From Flaccisagitta enflata (taxonomy: Eukaryota; Chaetognatha; Sagittoidea; Aphragmophora): a stretch of DNA of 64,000 nucleotides. The notes under the pieces were generated by a model, which was not told the origin of the DNA, did no database searches, and saw only the letters and a list, made by a program, of their open reading frames with translations. Within the stretch, counting starts at the first letter, position 1. Every line of letters begins with the position of its first letter. The translations under genes were made by a program, and so were the position numbers. Of this stretch, positions 22,920 to 33,750 are shown in pieces. The stretch is taken from positions 20,832,001 to 20,896,000 of the forward strand of contig OZ231127.1 in assembly GCA_965153355.1 (NCBI GenBank), in the 5' to 3' direction.

Positions 22920-23970
22920 TATGATCCGACCCACCCAACCGGCCTAACCAGCCTACCAGCCTAAAAGTGAAAAACATGCATAACTTTGGCATTTTTCAAC
23001 CGATTTGGTTGAAACTTGGTATGTGGTCTCTAAATGGAAGGACTCAACATATGTATTTGATCTGTACAGATTCTAGCATGTTAACCGGCCAAACCGGCCT
23101 ACCACCCAACCAGCCTACCAGCCTAAAAGCGAAAAACGTGCACAACTTCGTCATTTTTCAACCAATTTGGTTGAAACTCGGTATGTAGTCTCTAAATGAA
23201 AGAACTCAACATATGTATTTGAATTGTAAAGGTTTTAGCATGCTAACCGGCCAAACCAGCCTACCACCCAACTGGTCTACCAGCCTAAAAGTTAAAAATG
23301 TGCATAACTTCGGCATTTTTCAACCGATTTGGTTGAAACTTGGTATCTAGTCTCTAAATGGAAGGACTCAACATATGTATTTGAATTGTATAGATTTTAG
23401 CATGCTAACCGGTCAAACCAGCCTACCACCCAACTAGCCTACCAGCCTAAAAGTGAAAAATGTGCATAACTCTGGCATTTTTCAACTGATTTGGTTGAAA
23501 CTTGGTATGTAGTCTCTAAATGGAAGGACTCAACATATGTATTTGATCTGTACAGATTTTAGCATGTTAACCGGCCAAACTGGCCCACCACCCAACCAGC
23601 CTACCAGCCTACCAGCCTAAAAGCGAAAAAACGTGCACAACTTAGTCATTTTTCAACCAATTTGGTTGAAACTCGGTATGTAGTCACTAAATGAAAGAAC
23701 TCAACATATGTATTTGAATTATAAAGGTTTTAGCATGCTAACCGGCCAAACCAGCCTACCACCTAACTAGCCTACCAGCCTAAAAGTTAAAAACGTGCAT
23801 AACCGATATGGTTGAAACTTGGTATGTAGTCTTATAATGGAAGGAATCAACATATGTATTTGAATTGTAAAGATTTTAGCATGCTAACCGGCCAAACCAG
23901 CCTACCATCCAACTACCCTCCACCCAACCAGCCTAAAAGTGAAAAATGTGCATAACTTCAGCATTTTTCA
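22920..23970. repeat. ~163-bp tandem repeat
   Basis: Units are marked by CATTTTTCAACCGATTTGG, GAAACTTGGTATGTAGTCTC, GACTCAACATATGTATTTG and CAGCCTACCACCCAACCAG. Unit starts are near 22979, 23140, 23303, 23465, 23635 and 23952. Confidence 0.92.
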
Positions 23971-23974
23971 ACTG

Positions 23975-24540
23975 ACAATGTCATTTGACAATGTTGATAA
24001 TGTCGTTTGATAATATTGTTTGACAATGTCGTTTGACAATGTCGTTTGACAATGTCGTTTGACAATGTCATTTGACAATGTCGTTTGACAATGTCGTTTG
24101 AGAACGTCGTTTGACAACGTCGTTTGACAACGTCGTTTGACAACGTCGTTTGACAACGTCGTTTGACAACGTCGTTTGACAACGTCGTTTGACAACGTCG
24201 TTTGACAACGTCGTTTGACAACGTCGTTTGACAACGTCGTTTGACAACGTCGTTTGACAACGTCGTTTGACAACGCCGTTGACAGCCGCGTTTTCTTTGA
24301 CGCCGTTGGACGTCGCTGTGGCTGACGACGTCACGGCGCCGTTTGACGACGCCGTTTGACGACGCCGTTTGACGACGCCGTTTGACAACGCCGTTTGACG
24401 ACGCCGTTTGACGACGCCGTTTGACGACGCCGTATGACGACGCCGTGTTACGACGCCGTATGACGACGCCGTATGACAACGCCGTGTTACGACGCCGTAT
24501 GACAACGCCGTATGACAACGCCGTTTGACAACGCTGATTG
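23975..24540. repeat. 13-bp satellite (ACGTCGTTTGACA)n
   Basis: About 43 units with period 13. TTTGACAATGTCG variants lie at the left end, a homogeneous ACGTCGTTTGACA block in the middle, and ACGCCGTTTGACG/ATGACG variants at the right. Because 13 is not a multiple of 3 and the unit lacks stop codons on the minus strand, it creates 100-200-codon frames with a 39-nt periodic translation. They are not evidence of a gene. Confidence 0.95.
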
Positions 24541-24838
24541 TCCCCAGTCGCGGACCCATACTCTTTCAAGATTTTTTTTCTCTTTTTTTAAAATCTATTT
24601 AAACTGCCGCCTCTTTTTTTCTCTTTTTCATCAGGTGCTTATACAGACACATGACATGTATACAGAAAAAGCTCACCCCTCCTTTCGAAAGAGATGTGAC
24701 TGGACAGATCGGTCTAGTCCCAGATGGATGGACACCTCGACTTTCTTGCATCTAAAAGAATTTGTTAGGGTGAACATGTAAACGCGACTGTTGACTGATT
24801 TACTTTTAAAACTTAAATGTCTTCTTTATTTCTATTAC

Positions 24839-25315
24839 AAGGCACAAAATTGAACTACCGGCCGGGGAAGCGACCCAAACTGGATAAAGGCAAACCATCT
24901 TCTGACGTATCTCCAATGGAATTCGACTAAGTTTTTGAGGAGAATGGGGAGAAGGAACCCGTTTCCGCTGACAAGGCAAAGACCAAAGACGCTCAAGCGG
25001 GCGATGCCGGCGGGGATGATGGCACACAATTTGCCGAGTCCTTTAATCCGTTTATGATAGGGACTCACGGTCGGGACCAGGTTGCATAATTCCCAAATTA
25101 AACTTCATAGAGGGTATGATCGAACCTTCCTCTTTCCAATGATACCCATGTTGATACCCTTTTCAAAGAAATGAGTGAGCCCAAAGCTGTCAAAGAGAAG
25201 GTGTACATTCCCCAAATGGTCAGTTATCGATTTCCCTCGGGCGCTCCGCTGTCAGCCAAAACGGAGATTCCTGCCGCGGCTGCTGCGGCGCTGCAGCGTT
25301 GCTGCGTGTGAGAGA
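24839..25315 (+). pseudogene. Decayed coding sequence of unknown identity
   Basis: Plus-strand text reads GTKLNYRPGKRPKLDKGKP then SSDVSPMEFD, an in-frame TAA, and VFEENGEKEPVSADKAKTK followed by DAQAGDAGGDDGTQFAESF. After a frame change comes DTLFKEMSEPKAVKEKVYIP and SYRFPSGAPLSAKTEIPAA. The lysine-rich and acidic low-complexity composition looks like former protein-coding sequence. One stop and one frame change separate the pieces. Either it is a pseudogene, or these are two real exons and the stop is a natural end. Confidence 0.45.
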
Positions 25316-25516
25316 GAGAACCAGTTCGCCGGTCGCTGATTTCACCTGTTTATCTCACAGTTAGCGGCGCGGTCTTGAAAAAAAAACATCCTCTGAAAAG
25401 AAATTTGACTCTTATCAACTACTCGACAACGCGATTTTGTGTCAATCAAGCTAATTGCGTAATTCAGCTTGATATTGTTTTCGCTTTTCTGAATCTCTGT
25501 CCGTTTATCGGCTTAC

Positions 25517-26049
25517 GTGTAGGAGAGGACCGGACTTTTTTTAGCGTTTTTAACGAGTTTTTTTTTCACGAAAATTTCAAATCTGAAACAAGAGAACAAT
25601 TTAGGTCATTGATCCGAGCCCATACCAAACCCCTACCCCTACACCCACCCCTACCCCTAAACCCACCCCTACCCCTAAACCCACCCCTACCCCTAAACCC
25701 ACCCCTACCCCTAACCCTAAACCCACCCCTAACCCTAAACCCACCCCTAACCCTAAACCCACCCCTACCCCTAACCCTACCCTAAACCCACCCCACCCTA
25801 ACCCACCCTACCCCTAAACCCACCCTTAACCCCACCCCCACCCTAACCCCATGGTATCCATGCCTTAACCCAGGAGGTAAAAGGTAGGAGGTTTAGTGGT
25901 AGTGGTTTAGGGTAGGGGTGGGTGTAGGGGTAGGGGTTTGGTAGGGGCTCGGATCATTGACCTAAATTGTTCTCTTGTTTCAGATTTGAAATTTTCGTGA
26001 AAAAAAAACTCGTTAAAAACGCTAAAAAAAGTCCGGTCCTCTCCTACAC
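25517..26049. repeat. Long hairpin enclosing telomere-like CCCTAAACCC/CCCCTA repeats
   Basis: The left arm 25517-25658 (GTGTAGGAGAGGACCGGACT onward) and the right arm 25905-26049 are nearly identical inverted copies over about 140 bp. The loop and inner arms consist of CCTACCCCTAAACCCACCCC-type repeats (25610-25850) with scattered CCCTAACCCTA and CCCTAAACCC. A transcript would form a long stem. No ORF and no clear target duplication. Confidence 0.85.
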
Positions 26050-26160
26050 ATAGACCCGTTTATCCATCACTCAATCTGAATTGATTGTTTTGTGTAATGT
26101 TGTAATTGCTTGTCATATTTTTTTTCTAATTAGCTAATTCCGTGATAGTAGGGATTTTAA

Positions 26161-26240
26161 AGGATAGGGTGTGTCAGAAACAATATCATTGACTAGGGTG
26201 TGTCAGAAACAATAACATTGACTAGGGTGTACCAAAAGGG
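26161..26240. repeat. Short tandem repeat containing GGGTGTGTCAGAAACAATA
   Basis: Two and a half copies of a roughly 33-bp unit (CATTGACTAGGGTGTGTCAG) precede the transposase-like ORF. GGGTGTGTCA at 26167 is the inverse of TGACACACCC at 30892-30901, so this may mark the left end, with subterminal repeats, of the element carrying that ORF. Confidence 0.6.
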
Positions 26241-26272
26241 AAACAGTAAGAGGAGTATAGCATGTCAAACTG

Positions 26273-28955
26273 ATGAAAGTTTTTTTTCCAGGTGTGAGTA
26301 CTAGGACTTATTCTAAAAAGAATAAATCTGTCTCTCGGCGATTGAACCCTCGTCTTCTTGCCACTGGCTCTCTTATGATGGGAGTGGCAGGTGTCAGCAC
26401 CAAGCAGGCTATCCTTTGCACAAAGATTGCCGCCAACACTCTCTTCCACCAGAATTACATTCTCCCACCATCACTTGAGAAAGAGTACAGGAAGAAAATG
26501 AAACTGCGAAGTAAGTTAGCTAAAATGAACCCAACAATCAGCCAAGAAAGTACTCTATCAGCTGTGGCCCAGCAAACACGCCAGGATGTAGCTGACATAG
26601 TGACTAACATTTCAGAAGAAGATACTGACTCACAACAACACACAGTTGAAAAAGACTGCACTTCTGAAACTGACGGAATTGAGGACTTGATTGAAGTAGA
26701 AGAGACAGGTTCTTTGAAAAGTAGTAAAAAAGAAGTTCTCTCCAGAATGTTGTGCACACCCTATGCATTGAGAGCTGCCCATCACTTGATCAGTACTTTA
26801 GGTGAACAGGATCAAGCTTTAGAAATGGTAAGTTTGCAGAATGCCAATTTGATCCCTGATGGAACAGCACGTCAGGGGGGTTGGGGGAAAATGGCTGGGG
26901 CGATAGTAAAAGTTGGTGAAAAATATAGGCCATTAAGGCTTCAAACATTAGGCTCTGAGAATCATTCTTCATGGGTTGAGACTCTTATCCACATGTTGAA
27001 GCGCCTAGCGATTGCATCAGGACAGGATGTTCACACCATTTGGCGAAGCATTATGGTTCTTGTATCTGATATGTGTAAGGTCAACATGAATTTAGCCATA
27101 GATGTTGCCCAACAATTAGGGTGTTCTTGGCAACCCGGTCAAGCATATTGCAACCTTCATCCTAGGCTGATGATGTCCAGAGGCATTGTTGAACTTTGGA
27201 AGAGACATCAGTCTAGAATTGGACATGATAAAGTCTTCCCTAGCTTGGAATACTGCAACCTTGATGCTTCTGATGACTCACTCATTAAGCAAGTCCTTGA
27301 TGCATCAATGAATCTTACCTCAAAGCAATACGCTGAGAGGTCCTGGAATAAATATCATGAATTCACTGAATGGCTTGAGAGAAAGGGTTTGAAAAATGAA
27401 ACTGGTCCCTTGCGTGAGATTAGGTTTGGGGAGCTGGAGGCAAAAGCCCTAACTGGTGCTTATCATTTCAGTCATATTGAACAATTTCTTCAGATTCACT
27501 CCAATATTCGTAACAAATTGACATGTTTTTTGCGGAGTGCTTTCCCAATGCATGAGGTCATTTTGTTTTATTTGATTGGAGCAGCATTGATAGGCATCCA
27601 CATCGGAGAACCATATGTCAATTTGCTTATGGTGAGGCGGGCTAAGATGTCAGAGTTGATCAGAATTTTCCCACAGCTTTATGAGGAAATGATAGATACC
27701 CCAATTTGCTTTACTCAATGGAAAGAGCCTGCAATTCCTTGCTTGAAAGAGGCTTGGATTGACCCACATGATGAAATTGATCCACCATACCCAAAAACTC
27801 AAATAGATTTTCTGGAAAATTTTCTCAATGAGAATGATAAAAAATATTTGGAATTTTTTTGCAAGGAAGTAGCAAAAGAAATCGCAATTGGCTTTAAGCG
27901 TCAAAAGGGAGATGTTTTTGGATTTGGCGATGGCTCCCAACCACAGCTTAACATTTTGACTCAGGTTTCAGAGGAAAATTTGGACAGTATTGAAACAACA
28001 TCAATTGCTGTCGAACAATTTTCTGGTGAAGTTGATCAAAAAACTAAAGTGTCAGGGGGGTGTCAAAATCTGCAATGACCTTGTTATCAAACACACTGAA
28101 GATCTCATTCAGCGGCATTTAGAAAAGACAAATTTTAATTTGAAACCCTTGAGAATTGTAGCAAAAGAAGTCGACGCACTTCAACTACAGTTTGATCAAA
28201 GACAGAAGTCGCTTATGGCTGCTGGTTTACGAGAAGATGAAGCTGTGATTCTCACCAAAGAATCACAGGTTCAGAGGGTTGTCCGTCTGTGCAAGGAAAG
28301 TCATGGTGGACCTATTCAGTCTTTAGCTGAGTTGGAACAGCTGATAAAGGATAAGGGAAATGATGAAGCCCTTGCTGTGGCATTAAATCTGGAAATTCGC
28401 TATAGAAAGTTCACTTGCCTGCTCAAAGTAGCTAACAACAACGAGCTGTTCAGACAACGGGGAATAGACAATAAACTTCGTATTGTTCATCTGAAGCAGC
28501 TGCTGACTGATGATACTAGGCCAAAGTGTCATGCATGCATTAGTGATATTGAAGCCCTGTATGATGAGATAGATACAGTGAGTGAAGTTGAAAGGCCTGA
28601 TAATACAACAGAGGTCCCAATTAACCCTTCAGTGTGGTTATCAGATGGATGTTGGCCTCCTAAAGAACAAGAACAGGTTGTGGTTCTAGTTGAGGACAGT
28701 TTTGGTATTGGGACTGTGCAAAAATGCTACGAGGAGGGTGCAGAGGTCCTTCTGATGAAATCCACTAGGGTTAGAGGACAACAGCCCTTGTCACATTGGG
28801 TTGATGATAGCTCAGCAAAATCTTCTATTATTAAAAAAGAGTCAATTCTACCACTGAGGCCTGTTTTTGAGGTTAGAGGAAGTCGGAAAACATTGAAACT
28901 GTTTCTCGTTAACCTGGATCTTGTGAAGCAGTTTGTTGAGTCTCTTGTATCATAA
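26273..28955 (+). pseudogene. Transposase-like protein gene broken by one frameshift at a G run
   Basis: The first frame, 26273-28078 (601 codons), and the second, through 28955, overlap. They join cleanly if one G is removed from the six-G run at 28055-28060: the codons before and after the run read as one continuous charged, helical protein of about 890 residues. The N-terminal part is basic (SKKNKSVSRRLNPRL). The centre reads LIPDGTARQGGWGKMAG (Asp196), MVLVSDMCKVNMNLA (Asp266) and AYCNLHPRLMM (Cys293, His296). The order of Asp, Asp and a Cys/His pair resembles an RNase H-like DDE transposase core, but I cannot assign a superfamily. There are no introns and it lies in repeat-rich DNA. The extra G may be a decay mutation, an assembly error or a programmed shift. 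A ttttttttccag just after the ATG could instead be a splice acceptor for an upstream exon. Confidence 0.7.
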
Positions 28956-29039
28956 AGAGTTTTTTTTTCTAAATGTTTGTATTTTTCTTATTCTGATAAT
29001 GGAGTTTTGAGTTTATAGATCAAGGATGAACAATTGAAT

Positions 29040-29340
29040 GGATCGAGGTAGGGCCAGCAGCTGCTAAAGGAAAGGGCCAGAATCTGAAAGGGAGTAGGGC
29101 CAGCAACTGAATGGATGTAGGGCCAGCAGTTGGATCTGGTCAGCAGTTGGGTCTGGTCAGCGGTTAGGTCTGGTCAGTGGTTGGGTCTGGTCAGCACTTG
29201 GGTCTGGTCAGCAGTTGTGGCTGACCAGCAGTTGTGGCTGGCCAGCAGATATGGCTGGCCAGCAGTAGTGGCTGACCAGCAGTTGAGGCTGACCAGCAGT
29301 TGAGGCTGACCAGCGGTTATGGCTGGTTGACTTCATTCAG
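29040..29340. repeat. GGTCTGGTCAGCAGTTG minisatellite
   Basis: About 15 imperfect 16-18-bp units. They shift from GGGCCAGCAGCTG-like through TCTGGTCAGCAGTTGGG to GCTGACCAGCAGTTGTGG. The array lies 3' of the transposase-like gene. Confidence 0.9.
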
Positions 29341-29345
29341 TGGTA

Positions 29346-29519
29346 CAGTTGAATCCTGCTCTAATGGACCCACTTTTTATGGAAATCTGTCTTTGAACGC
29401 TAATTCTCGGTCCCTTCGACCTATGTTGTTTAATTTTCTATTTTGGCTATAATAGAATTCTACCTATAACAAATAAAACTTGTTGGTCCCTTGAAATCTG
29501 TTGGAGCAGGATTCAACTG
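29346..29519. mobile_element. pogo/Tigger-like MITE, copy 1
   Basis: 174 bp with ends CAGTTGAATCCTGCTCTAAT and GGAGCAGGATTCAACTG, flanked by TA on both sides. It shares GGTCCCTT and TTGGCTATAA motifs with the 41671-41847 copy. Confidence 0.88.
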
Positions 29520-29521
29520 TA

Positions 29522-30900
29522 GTTATATGGCTGGTTGACACCCTTTCATTCATAGATTGCTGGATATCCTTTAGCAGTTTAATAGGCTGGTAGACCTCAT
29601 ATTTGCTTGCCGATTTTTAGTTTTACATATATCTAATTTTATAATGATAAACATGTCCTGTTAATTTCATGATTTCTTTTTCAGGTGCTTGAGCTTATGC
29701 TTGAGCTCTGCTGATTATGATAGCACATGTTGTCCACAGGCTGGACTTATCATTTCATGGCTATCACAATCGGTGGAGCTGCAGGCAAAGCATATCTTCT
29801 ATTTTGGAGCAACATCAGGAAATACTGGATTTATGAATCTTTAACCACTTTTTCATGTGCAGCATGTGCAAGGATTATTTGTTTCTTTTGTAATATTCAT
29901 AGTTACCGATATGTGCAGTGAAAGTATATGATAGAAGTTCTTAATAATTGAATATTATATAAAATTGAAAAAAAAATGACCTAAAATGACTTAAAACTAA
30001 GCTAAATTAGCTATATTTAGATTGATATGAGGCTACTAAGTACAATTACCACATTATCTTTAAGAAAGCATCTTTATATTTATTAATATATATTCAATAT
30101 CTATTCATGTTAATCATATGTCCTCAACAAAACCTAATTATAAAAGATTGGGGTCTTTAAAAACTTGTTTTTTCTTTGGTTTTGATATGCGATCAAATAC
30201 AGGCTTGGGCTTACTCATTTCTATCATTTCAGACCATGTAAGCCTTTTTTTCCCCAAAGTAAACATGGATAATGAATTATGACTGGTTTTATTTGTGATT
30301 TTTGATATTTGATTCAAGAAATGGCCTGACCGAGACCCCCTATTTATGAGATTGGTACCGTTCAGAATAGGGGGGAGCTTTAATGCCTTGGCGCCCCGTA
30401 ACTTTGTCTTATTATGCAAAAGTTCTCTCAATCTGATCATCAACTTTAAGGAGTACAGTAAAATAAATTCTAAAAACTAAATTATTTTTATTTTGTTAAG
30501 ATTTATTTGAAAGATTTATCTTAGTGCAATTAAAGACTGGTAAAATATTTATACGTAGAGTAATTGCACATAATTTTGTTGTATTTTAACCCTATGAATA
30601 TTTCAAGAAAATATATTTATAATCGCGTGTTTTACGACTCTACACCTTGCTTAGTTGGTTCATTTGTCGGTCTGGATTTTTATAAACAATGTTCTTAATC
30701 AAAATACAGCGTGTAATTAAAAATATTGCAATGTACAAATCTTGGGCTAAATGAGGGTTAAGAAAAAAAACTAAGAAAAATGAATTTCAAAAAAGACTAA
30801 AACGCTTATAGCTTTAAAGTTTATTTATTTTTATCGTTTTATATAGTATTTCTTTATATTATTTTATATGATCAAAAGACCTTTTACATATTGACACACC
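29522..30900. other. AT-rich 3' part of the transposon candidate
   Basis: No coding exon is supported. A ttttttcag site at about 29686 is followed by a short open stretch that soon stops. The last 350 bp (30550-30901) resembles the right half of the 33082-33588 MITE. Confidence 0.5.
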
Positions 30901-31245
30901 CGGCCCTGAGGCTGAGCCCCTGACTCCTGCTAGTTATGCGTTGGTCTTATGTAAATTCGGCCCTAACATCGCGCGACATCTCTGGGCAGTTCAATGGGGC
31001 AAAAGTTCTGTTGAGTCAAATGTTAAGTCTAAGATTTTGCCAGTCAAGTCAAGTCTGTCTATGAAGACGCGGGATTCTTGATCACGTCCCGCATCATCGA
31101 ATCTACGCTAAATATTACTATCGCTGTTTGTGGAGTTTTGTGGTCAAAAATATTGCGTTCAGACTAAAAGATCGCTACAACTAAAAGATTTTTACAGAGG
31201 ATTACTATGATTAAATAGTTGAAAATCCTCAGTTTATCCAATTTC

Positions 31246-32012
31246 AGTCGCGTGCTACGTGACTCCGCTATGTCAGTCCGTCAGTTAATCGGTCAATCCT
31301 TTATTATTTATTGGCACTTTGAGCCTTATTGAGCTCACTGCTCCAGTACAAATGCCCTAGTGACATTCTTTTAGGGCCCGAGCACAACCATCACTGCCCT
31401 TACCCACCCATATGTGACTGGGGTAGCTGTGTATTCAGTTTTATTGCAATATTAGCTAGCTGGCTGGTTTTGTAGTAAATAATTTGGCCAGTTATCATGT
31501 TCAATTCTTTGTTAAGTGTGTATATATGTTTTTTGAGACTCCACGCCACGTTTCAACTAAATTGGTGAAAAAATGAATAAGTTGTGCATTTTTAAAATTT
31601 TGTGGCCAGTTGGTCAATCGGATGGTAGGCTAGTTTGATTGGTTAGCATGCTCAAAATCAGTTACACCTGCTCAGTCCTACTTCCAGTTTCTTCACTAAG
31701 TTTTAATATAAATATGTTGAGAAATATCAATTTTATGCTCAATTTTCAACTCTTAAGCTGATCGGTAGGTTGGGCGGGAGGCTGGATGGGTTGTTTTGTT
31801 TATAAATCACATGTATCAAGTCATTCCATGTAGAAACTATATATTTTAGTTTGAATGGAATCATTTGAATTCAAATTCAGTACAAGTTCTTACCAATTAT
31901 AAAGCAAATTGATCAAGAAGTTGAATGCAACGATGACGATGACAACGACAACACCCACTCCTTATCCACCCGCCTTAATAGTCCGTGTCGGAACGATATG
32001 TATTCCGTCGCG
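31246..32012 (-). mobile_element. Degraded GTCCGCGACGGA-family element, copy 3
   Basis: It ends with CACCCGCCTTAATAGTCCGT and ATTCCGTCGCG, preceded by GATGACGATGACAACGACAAC, as in copies 1 and 2. Inside are eroded versions of the satellite unit (TTTTTTGAGACTCCACGCCA). The left end near CAGTCGCGTGC is approximate. Confidence 0.6.
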
Positions 32013-32439
32013 AAAAGAAAATAACATGTTCACGTTATAATCTATACCTTTTGTAAAGAAACCCAGAAACCCTCAAAAATTAGCCCTCAACATTTGCGAA
32101 GCTCGACGTCAACCTGTCGTTAAAATATTTGATGTTGTGGGTGGTGTTTATGAAGCTATAGCGTTGATACATATCACTCCGAATTTTACTGCACTTGTCA
32201 CGGCAAAGTTCAACTCCTGCCTAAATCTATGCTTAGAATACCTTTTACCATTTCACGGAGGAGTTACATGGTGGAAATGGAAGCTCATTCTGATGACAAC
32301 GGACTTGTATGAAAAGTGTATTTGGCTGTGGACCCTTGGTCTGGCTGACACTCAAGAAATTGTTCCCAATGAACTTTACTGATCAAACAGAATGGATGAT
32401 CAAATGCGCGCCCATCGGGTTCAAGCTGGGAGAGATAAG

Positions 32440-32640
32440 GTAAGATATGAAGACTTTATGAAGTGCAAGCGACGCCGGGTCATAATATCGTTGCGGACGG
32501 ATGGGCAAGGGTTTGCAACCCCCATCCACACCCCAAACCCCCAACATGCAGACAAACAACTAGTCCACACATGGCTAATGAATGTGTTACCAACCAACCG
32601 ACGGACACAGCCTAGTATAGAGATGCGAGGACGCATCTAA
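32440..32640. mobile_element. GATGCG-hairpin short element with ACGGACACAGCC core
   Basis: It ends GATGCGAGGACGCATC, a 6-bp-stem hairpin, preceded by CCAACCAACCGACGGACACAG. The same ending in the other orientation starts the copy at 60325. Upstream text, ATATCGTTG...GGGCAAGGG and CCCCCATCCACACCCC, recurs at 48.6 kb and partly at 3.4 kb. Confidence 0.65.
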
Positions 32641-33081
32641 AAATGAATGATTAAGAGCATGAACGGGCTGCGGGACAAACCAACATGAGTTTATTTAGAT
32701 ACTTTGAATCACAAATGGACACAAATGGACTGTGACTTTTAATCCTAGCTCCAATTTGCATATTGGAGTAATTTTGTTTTTCTGTACTGTTCTCTCGGTA
32801 GAAGATAAACTCCTGAGAAAAGATACAAATGCTGCACATCCAGATACAAAACGCTTTTTGAGATTTAATCACTTTCTTTTGCAGGTATTTGCTAATTTAT
32901 TGTTCAATTCATTGGCCATCTTTGGTCTGTGGAAAGCATTTGCGAGCGTTAAAAAAATACAGTTGCTGCAATAATAAGTTTTCTTAGGCACTGAGTATTG
33001 CTGCACTTTATTTAAGGTCACCTCATTTCATGCCTTGTGCAACCTGAAATACCTAACGGTGGCCAGTCAGGTGGGCAGTCA

Positions 33082-33588
33082 GGTGTGTCAATATATAAAA
33101 GGTCTTTTGATCAGCTCATCATCATCAGGGAGTGTGAAGACACTAATTACAAAACACTTACCATTTTTATTTTTTTCGATTTCAATTATCTTCCGTTTTT
33201 TTAGCGCGAGTAAAGATTGTGAAAAATATATATACTTTTAGCGACTCTACCCAGTTTTGTTGAAAATGAGACTGATATGTCATTCAAAAAACTAGGTTTT
33301 TTTTGTTACTATTTCTTCTTATGAAAAATAAAATATTTTGACCAATTCTTTTTAGATTAAAGAATAAGATAAGAAATGGGTTTTGATTTTTATTCTTATG
33401 ATCAAGAATCCCGGTGCAAAACCAGCTGCACTACAATATACAAATTAGGGGCTAAATGGAGATTTGAAAAAAATGGAAGATGAATGAAATTAAGAAAAAC
33501 AAAACTGGTAAGTACCTCAGAATTAGTGTCCCAACACTCCTTGATGATGACGATCTGATCAAAAAAGTTTTTTAAATTTTGACACACC
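33082..33588. mobile_element. 507-bp MITE with ~65-bp inverted ends, related to the transposase-bearing element
   Basis: The ends begin GGTGTGTCAATATATAAAAG and its inverse counterpart TTTAAATTTTGACACACC. The arms continue through TTTGATCAG...TCATCATCA..GGAGTGT..GACACTAATT. Its left arm matches the right terminus at 30870-30901. AGGTGGGCAGT occurs just outside both ends, a possible target duplication offset by two bases on the right. Confidence 0.82.
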
Positions 33589-33750
33589 CGAGGTGGGCAG
33601 TTAGCTGTGAGCGGTGTACTACCACTAACAGCGAGAGCGCTGTTGTTTACAACCATAGTAAGGGATAGAATCCAGATTTTACTACCGTCCACTTCTTAAT
33701 TAATTGACAGTCGCGTGCGAAGAAGACATGTCACTTGTTATCTGCAGTGA

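Larger units (their letters stand above)
22743..24555 (+). mobile_element. GTCCGCGACGGA-bounded satellite element, copy 2
   Basis: The left end TTCCGCGACGGAATACCATT and the right end CAGTCGCGGAC form an inverted pair. Adjacent is GGGTGTCGTCGTCGTCGTTG, the reverse of the tract in copy 1. The interior holds about seven units of a roughly 163-bp repeat (22920-23970), followed by a 13-bp satellite. It is in the opposite orientation to copy 1. Confidence 0.72.
26167..30901 (+). mobile_element. Candidate full-length DNA transposon carrying the transposase-like gene
   Basis: The right end, GACCTTTTACATATTGACAC then ACCC at 30901, matches the left arm of the MITE at 33082. About 350 bp inside that end resembles the right half of the same MITE. 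The left boundary is less certain: GGGTGTGTCA at 26167 matches for 10 bp only. No target duplication is visible at these borders. The 3' part includes a minisatellite (29040-29340) and a pogo-like MITE (29346-29519). Confidence 0.5.

Noticed and set aside
22920-23970. CRISPR-like array
   Set aside because: Direct repeats of about 163 bp without unique spacers, in a eukaryotic sequence; ordinary satellite.
23958-24569. 203-codon minus-strand frame with 13-residue repeats
   Set aside because: Product of a 13-bp satellite that lacks stops; the 39-nt periodicity is arithmetical.
25610-25850. True telomere or chromosome end
   Set aside because: The repeats are interstitial, mixed in unit (CCCCTA, CCCTAA, CCCTAAACCC) and bounded by inverted arms with genomic sequence on both sides.
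26273-28078. Calling the 601-codon frame a hAT or P-element transposase
   Set aside because: No BED-finger, hATC signature or P-element motif could be seen; only a general Asp/Asp/Cys-His arrangement, so the family is left open.
32137-32382. 81-codon plus-strand frame (YEAIALIHITPNF...)
   Set aside because: No splice context, no neighbours in phase, surrounded by degraded repeats.
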